NCBI GenBank assembly: GCA_021324815.1
Contig: JAJPIJ010000028.1
Span: forward strand, 1-64,000
From: Gammaproteobacteria bacterium
GTDB lineage: Bacteria; Pseudomonadota; Gammaproteobacteria; JAJPIJ01
Reading direction: 5' to 3'
DNA length: 64,000 nt
Shown here: positions 1-7,695 of the stretch, piece after piece
Numbering within the stretch: the first letter of the stretch is position 1
Layout of the letters: every line of letters begins with the position of its first letter
The notes under the pieces: generated by a model
Told to the model about the DNA's origin: nothing
Databases searched by the model: none
The model's input: only the letters and a program-made list of their open reading frames with translations
Program-made: the position numbers and the translations under genes

Positions 1-52
1 CCTTGAACTGATCGCCGTATCTCGCCACCTTGCGAGGTCCTGCTCTTGCCAT
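1..52 (-). CDS. IS3-family transposase OrfA, N-terminal start only (runs off the left edge)
   Basis: Reading leftward from an ATG at 52-50 gives MARAGPRKVARYGDQFK before the window ends. This resembles the N-terminus of the OrfA (helix-turn-helix) subunit of IS3-family transposases, which often open MARxGPRKxxRYSxEFK. A GGAGG ribosome binding site lies on the minus strand at 63-59, six bases from the ATG. Only 17 codons are visible, so the family call rests on a short match. Confidence 0.55.
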   Translation of the reverse strand, partial: MARAGPRKVARYGDQFK

Positions 53-113
53 CTCACACCTCCGAGCTCGTTAGCCCAGGGTGTCAACTAATTCGGGGGA
101 AGTTTGGACTCCA
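1..113 (-). mobile_element. Left-edge IS3-like element, 5' end
   Basis: The transposase start at 52-1 is preceded by about 60 non-coding bases that look like an IS leader. The minus-strand sequence from about 113 begins TGGAGTCCAAACTTCCCCCG, resembling an IS3-type terminal inverted repeat with a TG end. The exact boundary is inferred; the other end of the element is outside the window, so neither the partner repeat nor a target duplication can be seen. Confidence 0.4.
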
Positions 114-114
114 T

Positions 115-399
115 GGTGTTGAACAGGAGCGTTATCTCTGCGGCTGGTTACGAATGATTTACCAACGCTACGGCACAAACCCTAACAACCCCGCATCCTT
201 ACGAAAATTTGTCTCAGACGCTCTCACCGTTGCCGGGATACCGCATCCCGACATAGCCAAGCATCCAGTCCGGCTCGACGAATGGATTTACACACCGGTA
301 GAAATGCTTGACCCAGACGAACACGAAATGGCGGCGGAAGAGGCGATGACGCTGCTTGCCAAACACGCAAATTGGCCCCGTAACGGGGGTGAAGCATAA
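115..399 (+). CDS. Hypothetical protein, 5' end apparently cut by the IS
   Basis: The frame is open from 46, but residues encoded before about 113 fall in the putative IS end and read as non-protein. From 115 the translation looks genuine (VEQERYLCGWLRMIYQRYG, then LRKFVSDALTVAGIPHPDIA). Internal ATG 154 is the first Met in the likely real portion. About 65 bases separate it from the AlpA-like gene, so it probably belongs to the same accessory cassette. No family is recognised. It is either a 5'-truncated gene or a short gene starting at 154. Confidence 0.45.
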   Translation, partial: GVEQERYLCGWLRMIYQRYGTNPNNPASLRKFVSDALTVAGIPHPDIAKHPVRLDEWIYTPVEMLDPDEHEMAAEEAMTLLAKHANWPRNGGEA

Positions 400-464
400 G
401 ACGTTCCCGAGTCAACATTGCGCTCCATAAGCCGTGGCGGTATCGGGCGTAAAGGAGGCAGAGC

Positions 465-662
465 ATGGCGAAAATCCTTCTCCGGCGTAAGCAGGTTCAA
501 GAGCGCGTCAACCTTTCCCGCAGTGAGTTGTACAGGCTAATGGCGCTCAACCAATTCCCAAAATCCGTCCCGCTCGGTGAGCGAGCCGTCGCTTGGGATT
601 CGGACGAAATCGAGGCGTGGATTCAAGCTCGTATTGATGCGCGGGGGAAACGAGCGGCTTGA
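465..662 (+). CDS. AlpA-type helix-turn-helix regulator / excisionase
   Basis: This 65-residue protein has the AlpA/MerR-like winged-helix pattern: KILLRRKQVQERVNLSRSELYRLM followed by FPKSVPLGERAVAWDSDEIEAWI. The aromatic GxRxVxW...E(I/V)xxWI core is what the family uses to bind DNA. AlpA proteins typically activate integrase or excision genes of prophages and integrative islands. A strong site, AAAGGAGG, precedes the ATG. The gene abuts the DUF3631 gene (stop TGA directly followed by ATG at 663), so the two are co-translated. Confidence 0.85.
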   Translation: MAKILLRRKQVQERVNLSRSELYRLMALNQFPKSVPLGERAVAWDSDEIEAWIQARIDARGKRAA

Positions 663-2132
663 ATGGACGCACAGATTGCCTCTGACTCGTTACTGAGATA
701 TGGCGGTGAAGTTTTGGAGTTCACGCCGAACGCCGCGCCGCAACGCCTGGCGGCGCTGTCTCCGCTGGAGTACGACCGCTGCCGCCAGAAGGAAGCGGAG
801 GCGCTGGGCGTGCGGGTCATTACGCTGGATGCTGAAGTTGAGCGCGCGCGTAAACAGCTGGAGACAGGGCAGAGACAGGCGGCTATTTTCACCGCGCCCG
901 AACCGTGGCCGGAAGCCGTGGACGGCGCCTCGCTGTTAACCGAGTGCGCGGGTACCATTAACCGCTACGTGGCGTTGCCTGAGGGTGCGGCGGACGTGGC
1001 AGCGCTGTGGATCGCGCACGCGCATTGCTTTAACGCCTGTCAGCATACTCCGCGCCTGAACATCACCGCGCCGGAAAAAGGTTGTGGCAAAACTTTGTTT
1101 CTTGACGTGCTTCATGTGTTGGCTCCCAAGGCCATCCGCACGGAGAACATAACAACCGCCGTGCTGTTTCGTATTGTCGACAGGGAGACGCCCACCCTGT
1201 TGATCGATGAGTACGATTCGTTTCTCACTGAAAATGAGGAACTGCGCGGGGCATTGAACGCCGGGCACAAGCGCGGCGGCTGCATCATGCGCTGCGAGGG
1301 TGACAACAACGAAGTCAAAATCTTCAAGACATTCGCGCCCGTGGCGCTGGCCGGTATTCGTTCACTGCCCGGCACGCTAGCGGATCGCTCCATCATCATC
1401 CGCATGCAGCGGATCGCCCCCGGAGAAAAACGCCAGCCTTTTGATTCGCGGCGGGTGGAACATGAGACGGCGGCGTTGTGCCGGAAGCTGGCGCGGTTTG
1501 CACTGGATAACCTCTCTACGCTGGAGAACTGCGATCCGAAACTGCCGGAGGGCGCGGTCAATCGCATCGCTGACAACTGGCGCCCGCTGTTCGCCATCGC
1601 GGAGGTTGCCGGCGGCGAGTGGCCGGAGCGAGTGCGCCGGGCATATGAGTTGCTGGCGAAGCCTGACGATGACGCCGAGTCTTTGGGCGTGTTGTTGCTA
1701 GCCGACATGCGCGCGCTGTTCCATGAACGGGGCGACAGACTGCTATCAGCCGATGTGGTGGACGCCTTGGGCAAGAAGGAGGAAAGGCCGTGGCCGGAAC
1801 TCCGGAACGGGAGGCCGATCACGGCGCGGCAGCTTGCGGCGCTGCTGAAGCGCTTTGGGATCAGACCCACCACCCTGCGCGCCGGCGATGACCGAGGGAA
1901 GGGGTACGTGTTGGACGACTTCCGGGACGTCTTCGCTCGCTACCTGCCGGAGACAGGGGGTTTCGATCCGTGCATCCGTAACAACATAAGCGGGGCGCGG
2001 GTTTCAGGCCAATTACGATCCGTGACAGCCGAGGACACCGTCACGGATCGAAAACCCCCGGAAACCGCGCCAGATATGGATTGTCACGGATGTACGGATC
2101 GAAAACCCCTAGCCTGGTGGGTGAGGCTATGA
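663..2132 (+). CDS. DUF3631 P-loop protein of an integrative element
   Basis: The 489-residue protein carries a Walker A-like loop (TAPEKGCGKTLFLDVL, about residues 137-152), a Walker B-like segment (PTLLIDEYD) and an arginine-finger-like stretch (LADRSIIIRMQR). This is the layout of DUF3631 proteins, which sit in the primase/helicase position of phage-satellite and genomic-island replication cassettes. The N-terminus has no obvious primase domain, so the element may rely on a separate primase or on the host. The last 60 residues are low in conservation and are encoded by DNA with an internal repeat (CGGATCGAAAACCCC twice, near 2044 and 2095). The gene overlaps the next one by ATGA. Confidence 0.8.
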   Translation: MDAQIASDSLLRYGGEVLEFTPNAAPQRLAALSPLEYDRCRQKEAEALGVRVITLDAEVERARKQLETGQRQAAIFTAPEPWPEAVDGASLLTECAGTINRYVALPEGAADVAALWIAHAHCFNACQHTPRLNITAPEKGCGKTLFLDVLHVLAPKAIRTENITTAVLFRIVDRETPTLLIDEYDSFLTENEELRGALNAGHKRGGCIMRCEGDNNEVKIFKTFAPVALAGIRSLPGTLADRSIIIRMQRIAPGEKRQPFDSRRVEHETAALCRKLARFALDNLSTLENCDPKLPEGAVNRIADNWRPLFAIAEVAGGEWPERVRRAYELLAKPDDDAESLGVLLLADMRALFHERGDRLLSADVVDALGKKEERPWPELRNGRPITARQLAALLKRFGIRPTTLRAGDDRGKGYVLDDFRDVFARYLPETGGFDPCIRNNISGARVSGQLRSVTAEDTVTDRKPPETAPDMDCHGCTDRKPLAWWVRL

Positions 2133-2452
2133 GCGCATCGCATGTACTGCGGCAGGTCCAGCAAGCCGGTGGAACCTTGAGGCTGGATAGTGGCGGCTTG
2201 CTGTTGCTGGCGGAGCATGAATTACCGGCGGAACTGGTGGGGCTGGTGCGCTCCCACAAGCCGGAGATCATCAGCACACTGGAAATAGTTACCCGCGCCT
2301 GTAGTGGTCTGCCCCTGTCACCGAATCGCTTCATGGCCGAGATGACGGCGGAGGACATCGCCGACATAGAGGCCGGGTATATTCCAGTGGAGACGTTGCG
2401 GGCTTACGCGGAGAGCATTTCAATGCGCCAGGTCGGGAGACCGATAAATTGA
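2129..2452 (+). CDS. TubC N-terminal docking-like domain protein
   Basis: The start is the ATG at 2129, which overlaps the stop of the DUF3631 gene as ATGA. The 107-residue product begins with VLRQVQQAGGTLRLDSGG, then LLLLAEHELPAELVGLVRSHKPEIISTL. This is the small alpha/beta fold called TubC-N docking domain, also found in many small proteins of integrative elements. There its role is unknown; it probably mediates protein-protein contact. The C-terminal part is acidic and unassigned. An upstream in-frame ATG at 2081 would overlap the previous gene by more than 50 bases and is less likely. Confidence 0.65.
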   Translation: MSASHVLRQVQQAGGTLRLDSGGLLLLAEHELPAELVGLVRSHKPEIISTLEIVTRACSGLPLSPNRFMAEMTAEDIADIEAGYIPVETLRAYAESISMRQVGRPIN

Positions 2453-2859
2453 ATGGTACGGAACGCGATGAGCGTGGGCGTTATCTGAAGGGCGTCAGCG
2501 GTAATCCGGCGGGCCGGCCTCGCGGCAGTAAGAACCGGCCGGTGCTCTCCCCCTCGCAATGGGTCACCAAGCACTGGAAGCGGGCTTACAGCGAGGCACT
2601 CATCACGCACGGCAACGCCGAGGCCGCGCTCTTTGAACTGGCCGCGCTCTACGCACAGCATCACCCGCTAACTACACCGCCAGGCCTATGCCCCGCCTGC
2701 CACCGGCCGCTCAAGCTCACGTCCACAAGCCTGTACGATTGCGCCGTAATCGCCGCCCCTGCTGTGCTGACACATGCCCGCTGCGAGCCAATCTTCACTC
2801 AGGGCCGACTCGTCGAGGCCGCCTCCGCACTCAGGAAAATACTTGAGCTTGCAGGCTAG
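2449..2859 (+). CDS. DUF5681-like mobile-element protein
   Basis: The start is a TTG at 2449 overlapping the previous stop as TTGA, so it is probably translationally coupled. The N-terminal motif YLKGVSGNPAGRPRGSKN is the hallmark of DUF5681-type proteins encoded in prophages and genomic islands, often near terminase or transfer genes. The middle holds a possible zinc site (CPACHRPLKL, with further Cys downstream at YDCAVI and ARCEP). The 136-residue protein ends the visible cassette. The function is not established. An ATG at 2453 is out of frame. Confidence 0.65.
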   Translation: MNGTERDERGRYLKGVSGNPAGRPRGSKNRPVLSPSQWVTKHWKRAYSEALITHGNAEAALFELAALYAQHHPLTTPPGLCPACHRPLKLTSTSLYDCAVIAAPAVLTHARCEPIFTQGRLVEAASALRKILELAG

Positions 2860-3370
2860 CGCGCACGAAGGGCTGTGCACACCCGACGCTGTTTGTGCGA
2901 GGGCGTTGCGTGCAGACTGCCTGTAGCTTCCTGATGTAGTAACCACTAACCCGCGGTCACGAGATTGACCGCGCCGGGATTTAGCGCACGCGGCCGCACC
3001 AAAACCGGTTCTTTTTACACGTAATTCCTCGCGCTTGCCGCTGAAATTAAGGCCGTGGGCAGCGCAGAGCCGGCGAGATGCCGACGGGCAACGCGGCTAG
3101 CGGTGCATGCATAACCCGCTATGTGAGTGTTGCCTCCCTTTGTGGCAGGATAGAGCAGAGATACCTCGAAAATCCTAAATGAGGACGGGGTCATTGTAAC
3201 CTTCTCCCAGCCAAGCGGCCCGGGGAGACCGGGGAGATTTGTACCTGTTCCTTAAGTTCTACAAGAAAGGCCACGCGAAGGGCAGAGCGGCCAGTGATCC
3301 TAGTCCGCGACTTAATAAAGTTGCCAGACGTGGGGGAAGAATCTACTAAACGAGTAGTGGAGTGCAGCCT
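2860..3370. other. Non-coding stretch right of the accessory cassette
   Basis: No convincing coding region is seen on either strand across about 510 bases. A perfect 8-bp hairpin (CGCGGTCA / TGACCGCG, 2952-2973) could end transcription of the cassette, although it lacks a T run. The composition is less GC-rich toward 3130-3360. The right attachment site of the element could lie here, but without the left end the core repeat cannot be identified. Confidence 0.5.
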
Positions 3371-3775
3371 ATGACAAGAAAACCGAGAGTAATGATCTTG
3401 CTAGCGGCAGTGACTTTCATTGGTGTTGGAAACTTCGCTCATGGAGCCTGCCCTTATGATGCAGAATGCTTGGATAATCCATATGGGGCCGGAAACCCTT
3501 ATAAACCTGATGGCCTCATGAATCCTTACAGCCGGTATGGAAGCCGATACAGCAATCAATCATGGACGAATCCCTACGCTACCGATGCTCCGAAAATTTT
3601 CGATAGTCAAGGGAATTACCACGGAAGGTTTAGCACGAACCCCTACGATCCCGACTCTACATCGAATCCGTATGGACGGTATGGAAACCCCTATTCTCCA
3701 GATAGTCTGAATAATCCTTACGGCGCAGGGAATCCTTACTCAACCGAACAATATGAGGTTGTTCCATCTGAATGA
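3371..3775 (+). CDS. Secreted NPY-repeat protein
   Basis: The ATG at 3371 follows GGAG by nine bases; an in-frame GTG at 3362 is less likely. Residues 1-25 form a signal peptide (MILLAAVTFIGVGNFAHGA, with cleavage before CPYD). The mature protein is almost entirely built of Asn-Pro-Tyr units: nine NPY triplets, in blocks such as NPYGAGNPY and GRYGNPYSPDSLNNPYG. Small exported proteins of this kind occur in many proteobacteria without a known role. The repeat suggests an extended, Tyr-rich structural or surface protein. The gene stands alone, and its DNA is noticeably less GC-rich than the core genes downstream. Confidence 0.7.
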   Translation: MTRKPRVMILLAAVTFIGVGNFAHGACPYDAECLDNPYGAGNPYKPDGLMNPYSRYGSRYSNQSWTNPYATDAPKIFDSQGNYHGRFSTNPYDPDSTSNPYGRYGNPYSPDSLNNPYGAGNPYSTEQYEVVPSE

Positions 3776-3796
3776 ACAGCGAGATTACCTTAATTC

Positions 3797-3830
3797 TTTT
3801 TGGGGCGGGGAAGGTGTTGTGGACTTCAAT
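3797..3830 (+). repeat. Direct repeat copy 1 (34 bp)
   Basis: Begins TTTTTGGGGCGGGGAA and ends GTGGAC(T)TCAAT. The copy at 4090-4123 matches it at 29 of 34 positions in the same orientation. The two copies are 293 bases apart and bracket the palindrome at 3850-3933. Confidence 0.75.
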
Positions 3831-3849
3831 CTATTCGAATACACCGGTT

Positions 3850-3933
3850 GATGGTCATTACCGCCGAAGGTGGCCACCAACCCCGAAGATGTCCACACAA
3901 AAACGGTGGCCACCTTGGGCAAAGTTGACCATC
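3850..3933. repeat. Symmetrical inverted repeat, IS21-terminus-like
   Basis: The left arm is GATGGTCA, nine unpaired bases, then AAGGTGGCCACC. The right arm is GGTGGCCACCTT, nine bases, then TGACCATC. The arms are both 29 bases long around a 26-base loop, so 20 bases per arm pair exactly in register. Multiple GGTGGCCA-type repeats are reminiscent of the repeated ends of IS21-family elements, but no transposase is present, so this is at most a relic. Confidence 0.6.
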
Positions 3934-4089
3934 CCAACTCCGCCCTTCGCCGTGAAGCGTGAGCCGCGGACAACACAACCCGCACCCCACAACCATTCGG
4001 CAGTCTAAAAAACGCCCCTTTTCTCGATTAGTGAAAGCCACAGACGGCGTTTAAAGTCGAAACCAGCCCCAGTTATTGCACCAATTGAA

Positions 4090-4123
4090 TTTTTGGGGCG
4101 GGGAAATGGTGGTGGACATCAAT
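4090..4123 (+). repeat. Direct repeat copy 2 (34 bp)
   Basis: Second copy of the TTTTTGGGGCGGGGAA repeat, 29 of 34 bases identical to 3797-3830. Confidence 0.75.
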
Positions 4124-4201
4124 ATGACTCCCCGCATCCCCAACATAAGTTGTTACTGCGCACGGCGCAGACTTCGCGTACGGCGGTGTAACTCGCTCAA
4201 G

Positions 4202-4225
4202 TGACGGTAACTTTGACGGTAACCG
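4202..4225 (+). promoter_or_regulatory. Tandem 10-mer, possible operator upstream of the ClC gene
   Basis: TGACGGTAAC occurs at 4202-4211 and again at 4214-4223, a 12-base period. A partial copy (CACGGTAAC) recurs just inside the ClC gene near 4402. Tandem direct repeats in an upstream region suggest a binding site, but no regulator can be named. Confidence 0.3.
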
Positions 4226-4354
4226 TGGAACCGGCTATCATTGAAAGTGAACGGATTCAATCAATTGCGCGAGACATTCGAGTCCGCGCGCCGCACCATT
4301 TGAACAGGCGATTGATTCCCAACTGGCACCCTGATCGACCACGCGGAAGCGACG

Positions 4355-6211
4355 ATGAATTCAACGCGGACGGACGCCGTGCCACGGCACTTGGGCGACT
4401 TCACGGTAACTACAAGAACATTCCTGATTGTCCTGCTGGCCTGCGCCGCGGGCATCATCAGCACGGCGGCGGCATGGGCATTGCTGAAGCTCATCGGCCT
4501 CATCACCAACCTGGCCTTCTATCAGCGTTTCAACTTCGCCCTGGTCGCGCCCGGCGCCGATCATCACAGCCCGGCGCTGATCCTCCTGCTGCCCATCCTC
4601 GGCGGCCTGCTGGTCGGCTTGATGGCGCGCTACGGCAGCGAGGTCATCCGCGGGCACGGCATGCCCGAGACGATTTACTCCATCCTCCGCGACGGCAGCA
4701 AGGTGAAGCCGCGCGTCGCCATGCTCAAGCCCCTCTCCGCCGCAATCACCATCGGCACGGGCGGGCCGTTCGGCGCCGAGGGCCCCATCATCATGACCGG
4801 CGGCGCCTTCGGATCGCTGCTGGCCCAGTTCCTCAAGCTGACCGCGGACGAACGCAAGACGCTGCTGGTCGCCGGCGCCGTGGCGGGCATGACGGCGACG
4901 TTCAACGCGCCCTTCGCGTCGCTGCTGCTCGCGGTCGAGCTGCTGCTGTTCGAGTGGCGCCCCCGCAGCTTTCTGCCGGTGGCCTTCGCGGTGTGCGTGG
5001 CGGCGATACTCCGCGTACCCCTGATCGGCAGCGCGCCCATCTTCCCGGTCGGCACCCTGGCGCCGGCGTTGACGCCCGTCGAATATCTGCTCTGCGTCGT
5101 GTGCGGTGGCGCGGGCGCCCTCCTTGCGTTGGTGGCGACGCGCCTGATCTATTTTTCCGAGGACATGTTCATGAAGCTGCCCATCCACTGGATGTGGTGG
5201 CCCGCGATCGGCGGCCTGATCATCGGCGTCGGTGGTTTGTTCGAGCCGCGCGCGCTGGGCGTCGGTTACGACGTCATACAGGTTTTCCTCAACGGCACGG
5301 CGACGGTCCCGCTGATTACCGGCATTCTGGTCGTCAAGACGCTCATCTGGTCCCTGTCGCTGGGTTCCGGCACGTCCGGCGGCGTGCTGGCACCGATTGT
5401 CATGCTGGGCGCGGCCCTGGGCAGCCTGCTGGCGCTCATATTTCCACACGTCGCGCCGGGCTTCTGGGCGCTGGTTTGCCTGGCGGCCGTCATCGGGGGC
5501 GCGATGCGGCTGCCGCTGACCGGCGTGATCTTCGCCCTGGAACTCACGCACGACTGGACGGCGCTGCTTCCACTGGTGATCTCAGCCACCACGGCCTTCG
5601 GCATCTCCGCTCTCCTGCTCAAGCGATCGGTGCTGACTGAAAAAGTGGCCCGAAAGGGTTTCCATCTCACGCGGGAGTATTCCATCGATCCCCTCGAGGT
5701 CATGCTGGTGCGCGAGGTGATGCGCCGCAACTTCACCAGCTTCCGGAGAGGAACGTCGCTGAACGATGCAATCACCACCTTCACGGCGGCGCGGCGGGAA
5801 AGGAGCGACAGTGAAAATCCACAGCGCATTTACCCGATCCTGGACGGCCAGGGGCGGCTGGCGGGCATCGTCACGCGCCGCGACATGCTGGATGCCACCT
5901 TGTCGGAAACCGCGGCGCCGGATGTCTCGATCGATGAAATGATGGTGAGAACCCCGACCGTCTGCCATCCCGACATGACACTGCGCGAGGTCTCCTACCT
6001 GCTGGCGGAAAACCGGGTTTCCTGCGTCCCGGTGGTGGATCGTTCCGCTCGGGAAAAGATCGTCGGCATACTGACGCTAGAAGACCTGCTGCAGGGCCGC
6101 CTGCACGACCTTCAGGAGGAGCGCGTGCGGGAACGGGTGCTTCACGTGCGTCGCATTTTCCGCCTGCCGCGCGGCGGACGGCGGACCGGAAGCCGGTACT
6201 CCACTTCCTAG
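4355..6211 (+). CDS. ClC-type chloride channel/antiporter with tandem CBS domains
   Basis: The 618-residue inner-membrane protein has about ten hydrophobic segments and the ClC signatures: GHGMP in the GSGxP position (near residue 90), GTGGPFGAEGP containing the gating glutamate, and GSGTSGGVLAP for the GxFxP filter region. After about residue 430 it turns soluble and contains two CBS motifs (ILDGQGRLAGIVTRRDML and VPVVDRSAREKIVGILTLEDLL), which usually sense adenine nucleotides or ionic strength. It probably exchanges Cl- for H+ or passes Cl-. Gly-His replaces the usual Gly-Ser in the first filter loop, so anion selectivity may differ. It is not in an obvious operon. Confidence 0.9.
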   Translation: MNSTRTDAVPRHLGDFTVTTRTFLIVLLACAAGIISTAAAWALLKLIGLITNLAFYQRFNFALVAPGADHHSPALILLLPILGGLLVGLMARYGSEVIRGHGMPETIYSILRDGSKVKPRVAMLKPLSAAITIGTGGPFGAEGPIIMTGGAFGSLLAQFLKLTADERKTLLVAGAVAGMTATFNAPFASLLLAVELLLFEWRPRSFLPVAFAVCVAAILRVPLIGSAPIFPVGTLAPALTPVEYLLCVVCGGAGALLALVATRLIYFSEDMFMKLPIHWMWWPAIGGLIIGVGGLFEPRALGVGYDVIQVFLNGTATVPLITGILVVKTLIWSLSLGSGTSGGVLAPIVMLGAALGSLLALIFPHVAPGFWALVCLAAVIGGAMRLPLTGVIFALELTHDWTALLPLVISATTAFGISALLLKRSVLTEKVARKGFHLTREYSIDPLEVMLVREVMRRNFTSFRRGTSLNDAITTFTAARRERSDSENPQRIYPILDGQGRLAGIVTRRDMLDATLSETAAPDVSIDEMMVRTPTVCHPDMTLREVSYLLAENRVSCVPVVDRSAREKIVGILTLEDLLQGRLHDLQEERVRERVLHVRRIFRLPRGGRRTGSRYSTS

Positions 6212-6363
6212 GGCGGCCCGCGGTTCCCCCCTGCGCGCCGGCCGGCGTTTGTATCAGGAACTTTTATCCGGCCTTTCGCACCAAAGGTCGAGTCGGGCGG
6301 GGTCATCCGATGGAACCGTCGAAAGCCCCAAGACAAGCCAATGCGCCGGAGGGAAAACACGCC

Positions 6364-6723
6364 ATGCGCCGTTTGAACCATCTCTTGCTCGTATCGTTGA
6401 CCGTCCTGCCCGCCGTCTCCGAGGGGAAATCCACCATGACGGACACCACCGGAATCCTGTACCTTTCCTGCCTCTACGACAAGCCCGCGGAGCTCAGCGG
6501 CACCTATGCCCAGCTCATCGTCGATCAAGCCAAAAACACAATCACCACCGGCCTGGACTGCGCCACGTCCGAGGTGCGCATCAATCCCGCCCGCATCTCG
6601 TTCAAATGCGGGGATCAGCTGGATATGACCGTTGACCGCCTGAACGGGCACTTCCTGGCGACCGTCAAGCCGCAGGGCAAGGCGAGCGGCTTTTGCACCA
6701 AGCAGAAGGGCCCGCGATTTTAA
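6364..6723 (+). CDS. Exported hypothetical protein
   Basis: From the ATG at 6364 the product is 119 residues with an N-terminal signal sequence (MRRLNHLLLVSLTVLPAVSEG). The mature part has paired cysteines (YLSCLYD, LDCATSE, FKCGDQ, GFCTKQ), which suggests disulfides and a periplasmic location. No family is recognised. An in-frame ATG at 6310 would add 18 polar residues before the signal and is rejected. Confidence 0.6.
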   Translation: MRRLNHLLLVSLTVLPAVSEGKSTMTDTTGILYLSCLYDKPAELSGTYAQLIVDQAKNTITTGLDCATSEVRINPARISFKCGDQLDMTVDRLNGHFLATVKPQGKASGFCTKQKGPRF

Positions 6724-6954
6724 GTGGCGCGGGGGGACCCACCCGGCTGAACAGCCGGCAAATTAATGCAAAACGCCACAAGGCGTCCCGGATTCGTGGC
6801 AAAGTAATGTCGAGCGCGGCAGTTTTGCGCCGTTCAGTTGGCGTTTAAAATACCCGGAGCGTAATATCGCCCAATCCCGGAATCAGGAGCGGCTCTCCCG
6901 GTCTAATTTTGAGAGACCGCCCCTCGATGAACGAAACGAGCGCCGGAGGTGCCC
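6724..6954. other. Intergenic region with inverted repeats
   Basis: This 230-base gap contains GCAAAAC near 6770 matched by GTTTTGC near 6823, and GCCAC...GTGGC pairs around 6775-6805, so the transcript could fold. The sequence does not fit the c-di-GMP (GEMM) riboswitch consensus well enough to call. It probably contains the promoter for the next gene. Confidence 0.35.
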
Positions 6955-7485
6955 ATGCGAACACTGCCGCTGACCGCCCTTCCCTTCCTGCTGCTGTTTT
7001 CCGTCGCCGCCCACGCCGAGGTGTTCAAATGCACCATCAATGGCAAGGTGGAATACCGGGATTCGCCGTGCGCCGGAAGCGCCACGCAGGAAGTGATTGA
7101 ATTCAAGAGCGACGTGCTGAACGCCCCTCCGACGGATGCCGCGGCCGTCCTCGCGCAATTGCGCCAGGCCGATCAGGCGCTGTCAGATCGACTGCAGCAG
7201 GAACGCCTGCAGCGCATGCAGATCGCCGCCCGGCAGGCGCAGTTGGATCAGCAGGAACGCATCGCCATGGAGACAAGGGAGACGGAGGAAAATGATTACG
7301 CCGTGCCGCTGGTCGGCGGGTACTGGCCGTTCGTGGCCTTCAACCACCACCATTTCGGCAGGCGCTTTCACAACATGGGGAACTTCCCGCCGCACCAATT
7401 CCGCCATCACGGCGGCAACCGCAATTCATTCGGCGCCCGTGCGCCGATGCGCGCCGGCTCGTTCGCCGCCAACCTCAACTTTTGA
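6955..7485 (+). CDS. DUF4124-domain exported protein
   Basis: The ATG at 6955 is preferred over GTG 6949 because GGAGG (6945-6949) is then correctly spaced. After a signal peptide (LPLTALPFLLLFSVAAHAE) comes the DUF4124 core: VFKCTINGKVEYRDSPC. A Gln/Arg-rich coiled-coil follows (QADQALSDRLQQERLQRMQ), and then a His/Asn/Phe-rich tail (FNHHHFGRRFHNMGNFPPHQFRHHG, given here in parts). DUF4124 proteins are periplasmic and of unknown function. A second member lies at 33604. The His-rich tail might bind metal, which is inference. Confidence 0.75.
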   Translation: MRTLPLTALPFLLLFSVAAHAEVFKCTINGKVEYRDSPCAGSATQEVIEFKSDVLNAPPTDAAAVLAQLRQADQALSDRLQQERLQRMQIAARQAQLDQQERIAMETRETEENDYAVPLVGGYWPFVAFNHHHFGRRFHNMGNFPPHQFRHHGGNRNSFGARAPMRAGSFAANLNF

Positions 7486-7541
7486 TTTGTGTCACCGGCG
7501 CCCGCGCGGCTTGATTATTGAGTATCAGCCATTTAAAGAAA

Positions 7542-7606
7542 CCGTTCGTGCCGGGCCTTCGACAGGCCCAGGCCAAGGTACGCTACGCGCATCGAAGCAC
7601 GAACGG
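7542..7606. repeat. Intergenic inverted repeat with TTCGACAGGC core
   Basis: CCGTTCGTGC at 7542-7551 is the exact reverse complement of GCACGAACGG at 7597-7606. The left arm is followed by CGGGCCTTCGACAGGCCCAGG. This is the style of the short palindromic repeats (CGTTCGTG...TTCGACAGGC) scattered between genes in many proteobacterial genomes. It lies between two same-strand genes. Confidence 0.6.
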
Positions 7607-7695
7607 GATGTTCAGTGCCTGGAAGCGCCCTTCGATGCCACCAACCCCAGAAATATTGGCGGGAGTCTCCCCTGCTTATCCATGAGGAATCGCAC

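Larger units (their letters stand above)
3776..4354. other. Non-coding region with repeats, before the ClC gene
   Basis: There is no believable gene in this 580-base stretch; the open frames have skewed, repetitive translations. It holds two near-identical direct repeats (3797-3830 and 4090-4123), a symmetrical inverted repeat between them and a tandem 10-mer near the ClC gene. These are listed separately. Confidence 0.6.

Noticed and set aside
4201-5640. Plus-strand open frame overlapping the ClC gene in another frame
   Set aside because: Its translation is Arg/His-rich and repetitive; the ClC frame has all family motifs.
6760-6850. Possible c-di-GMP (GEMM) riboswitch before the DUF4124 gene
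   Set aside because: Some short stems exist, but the conserved GEMM loop sequences are absent.
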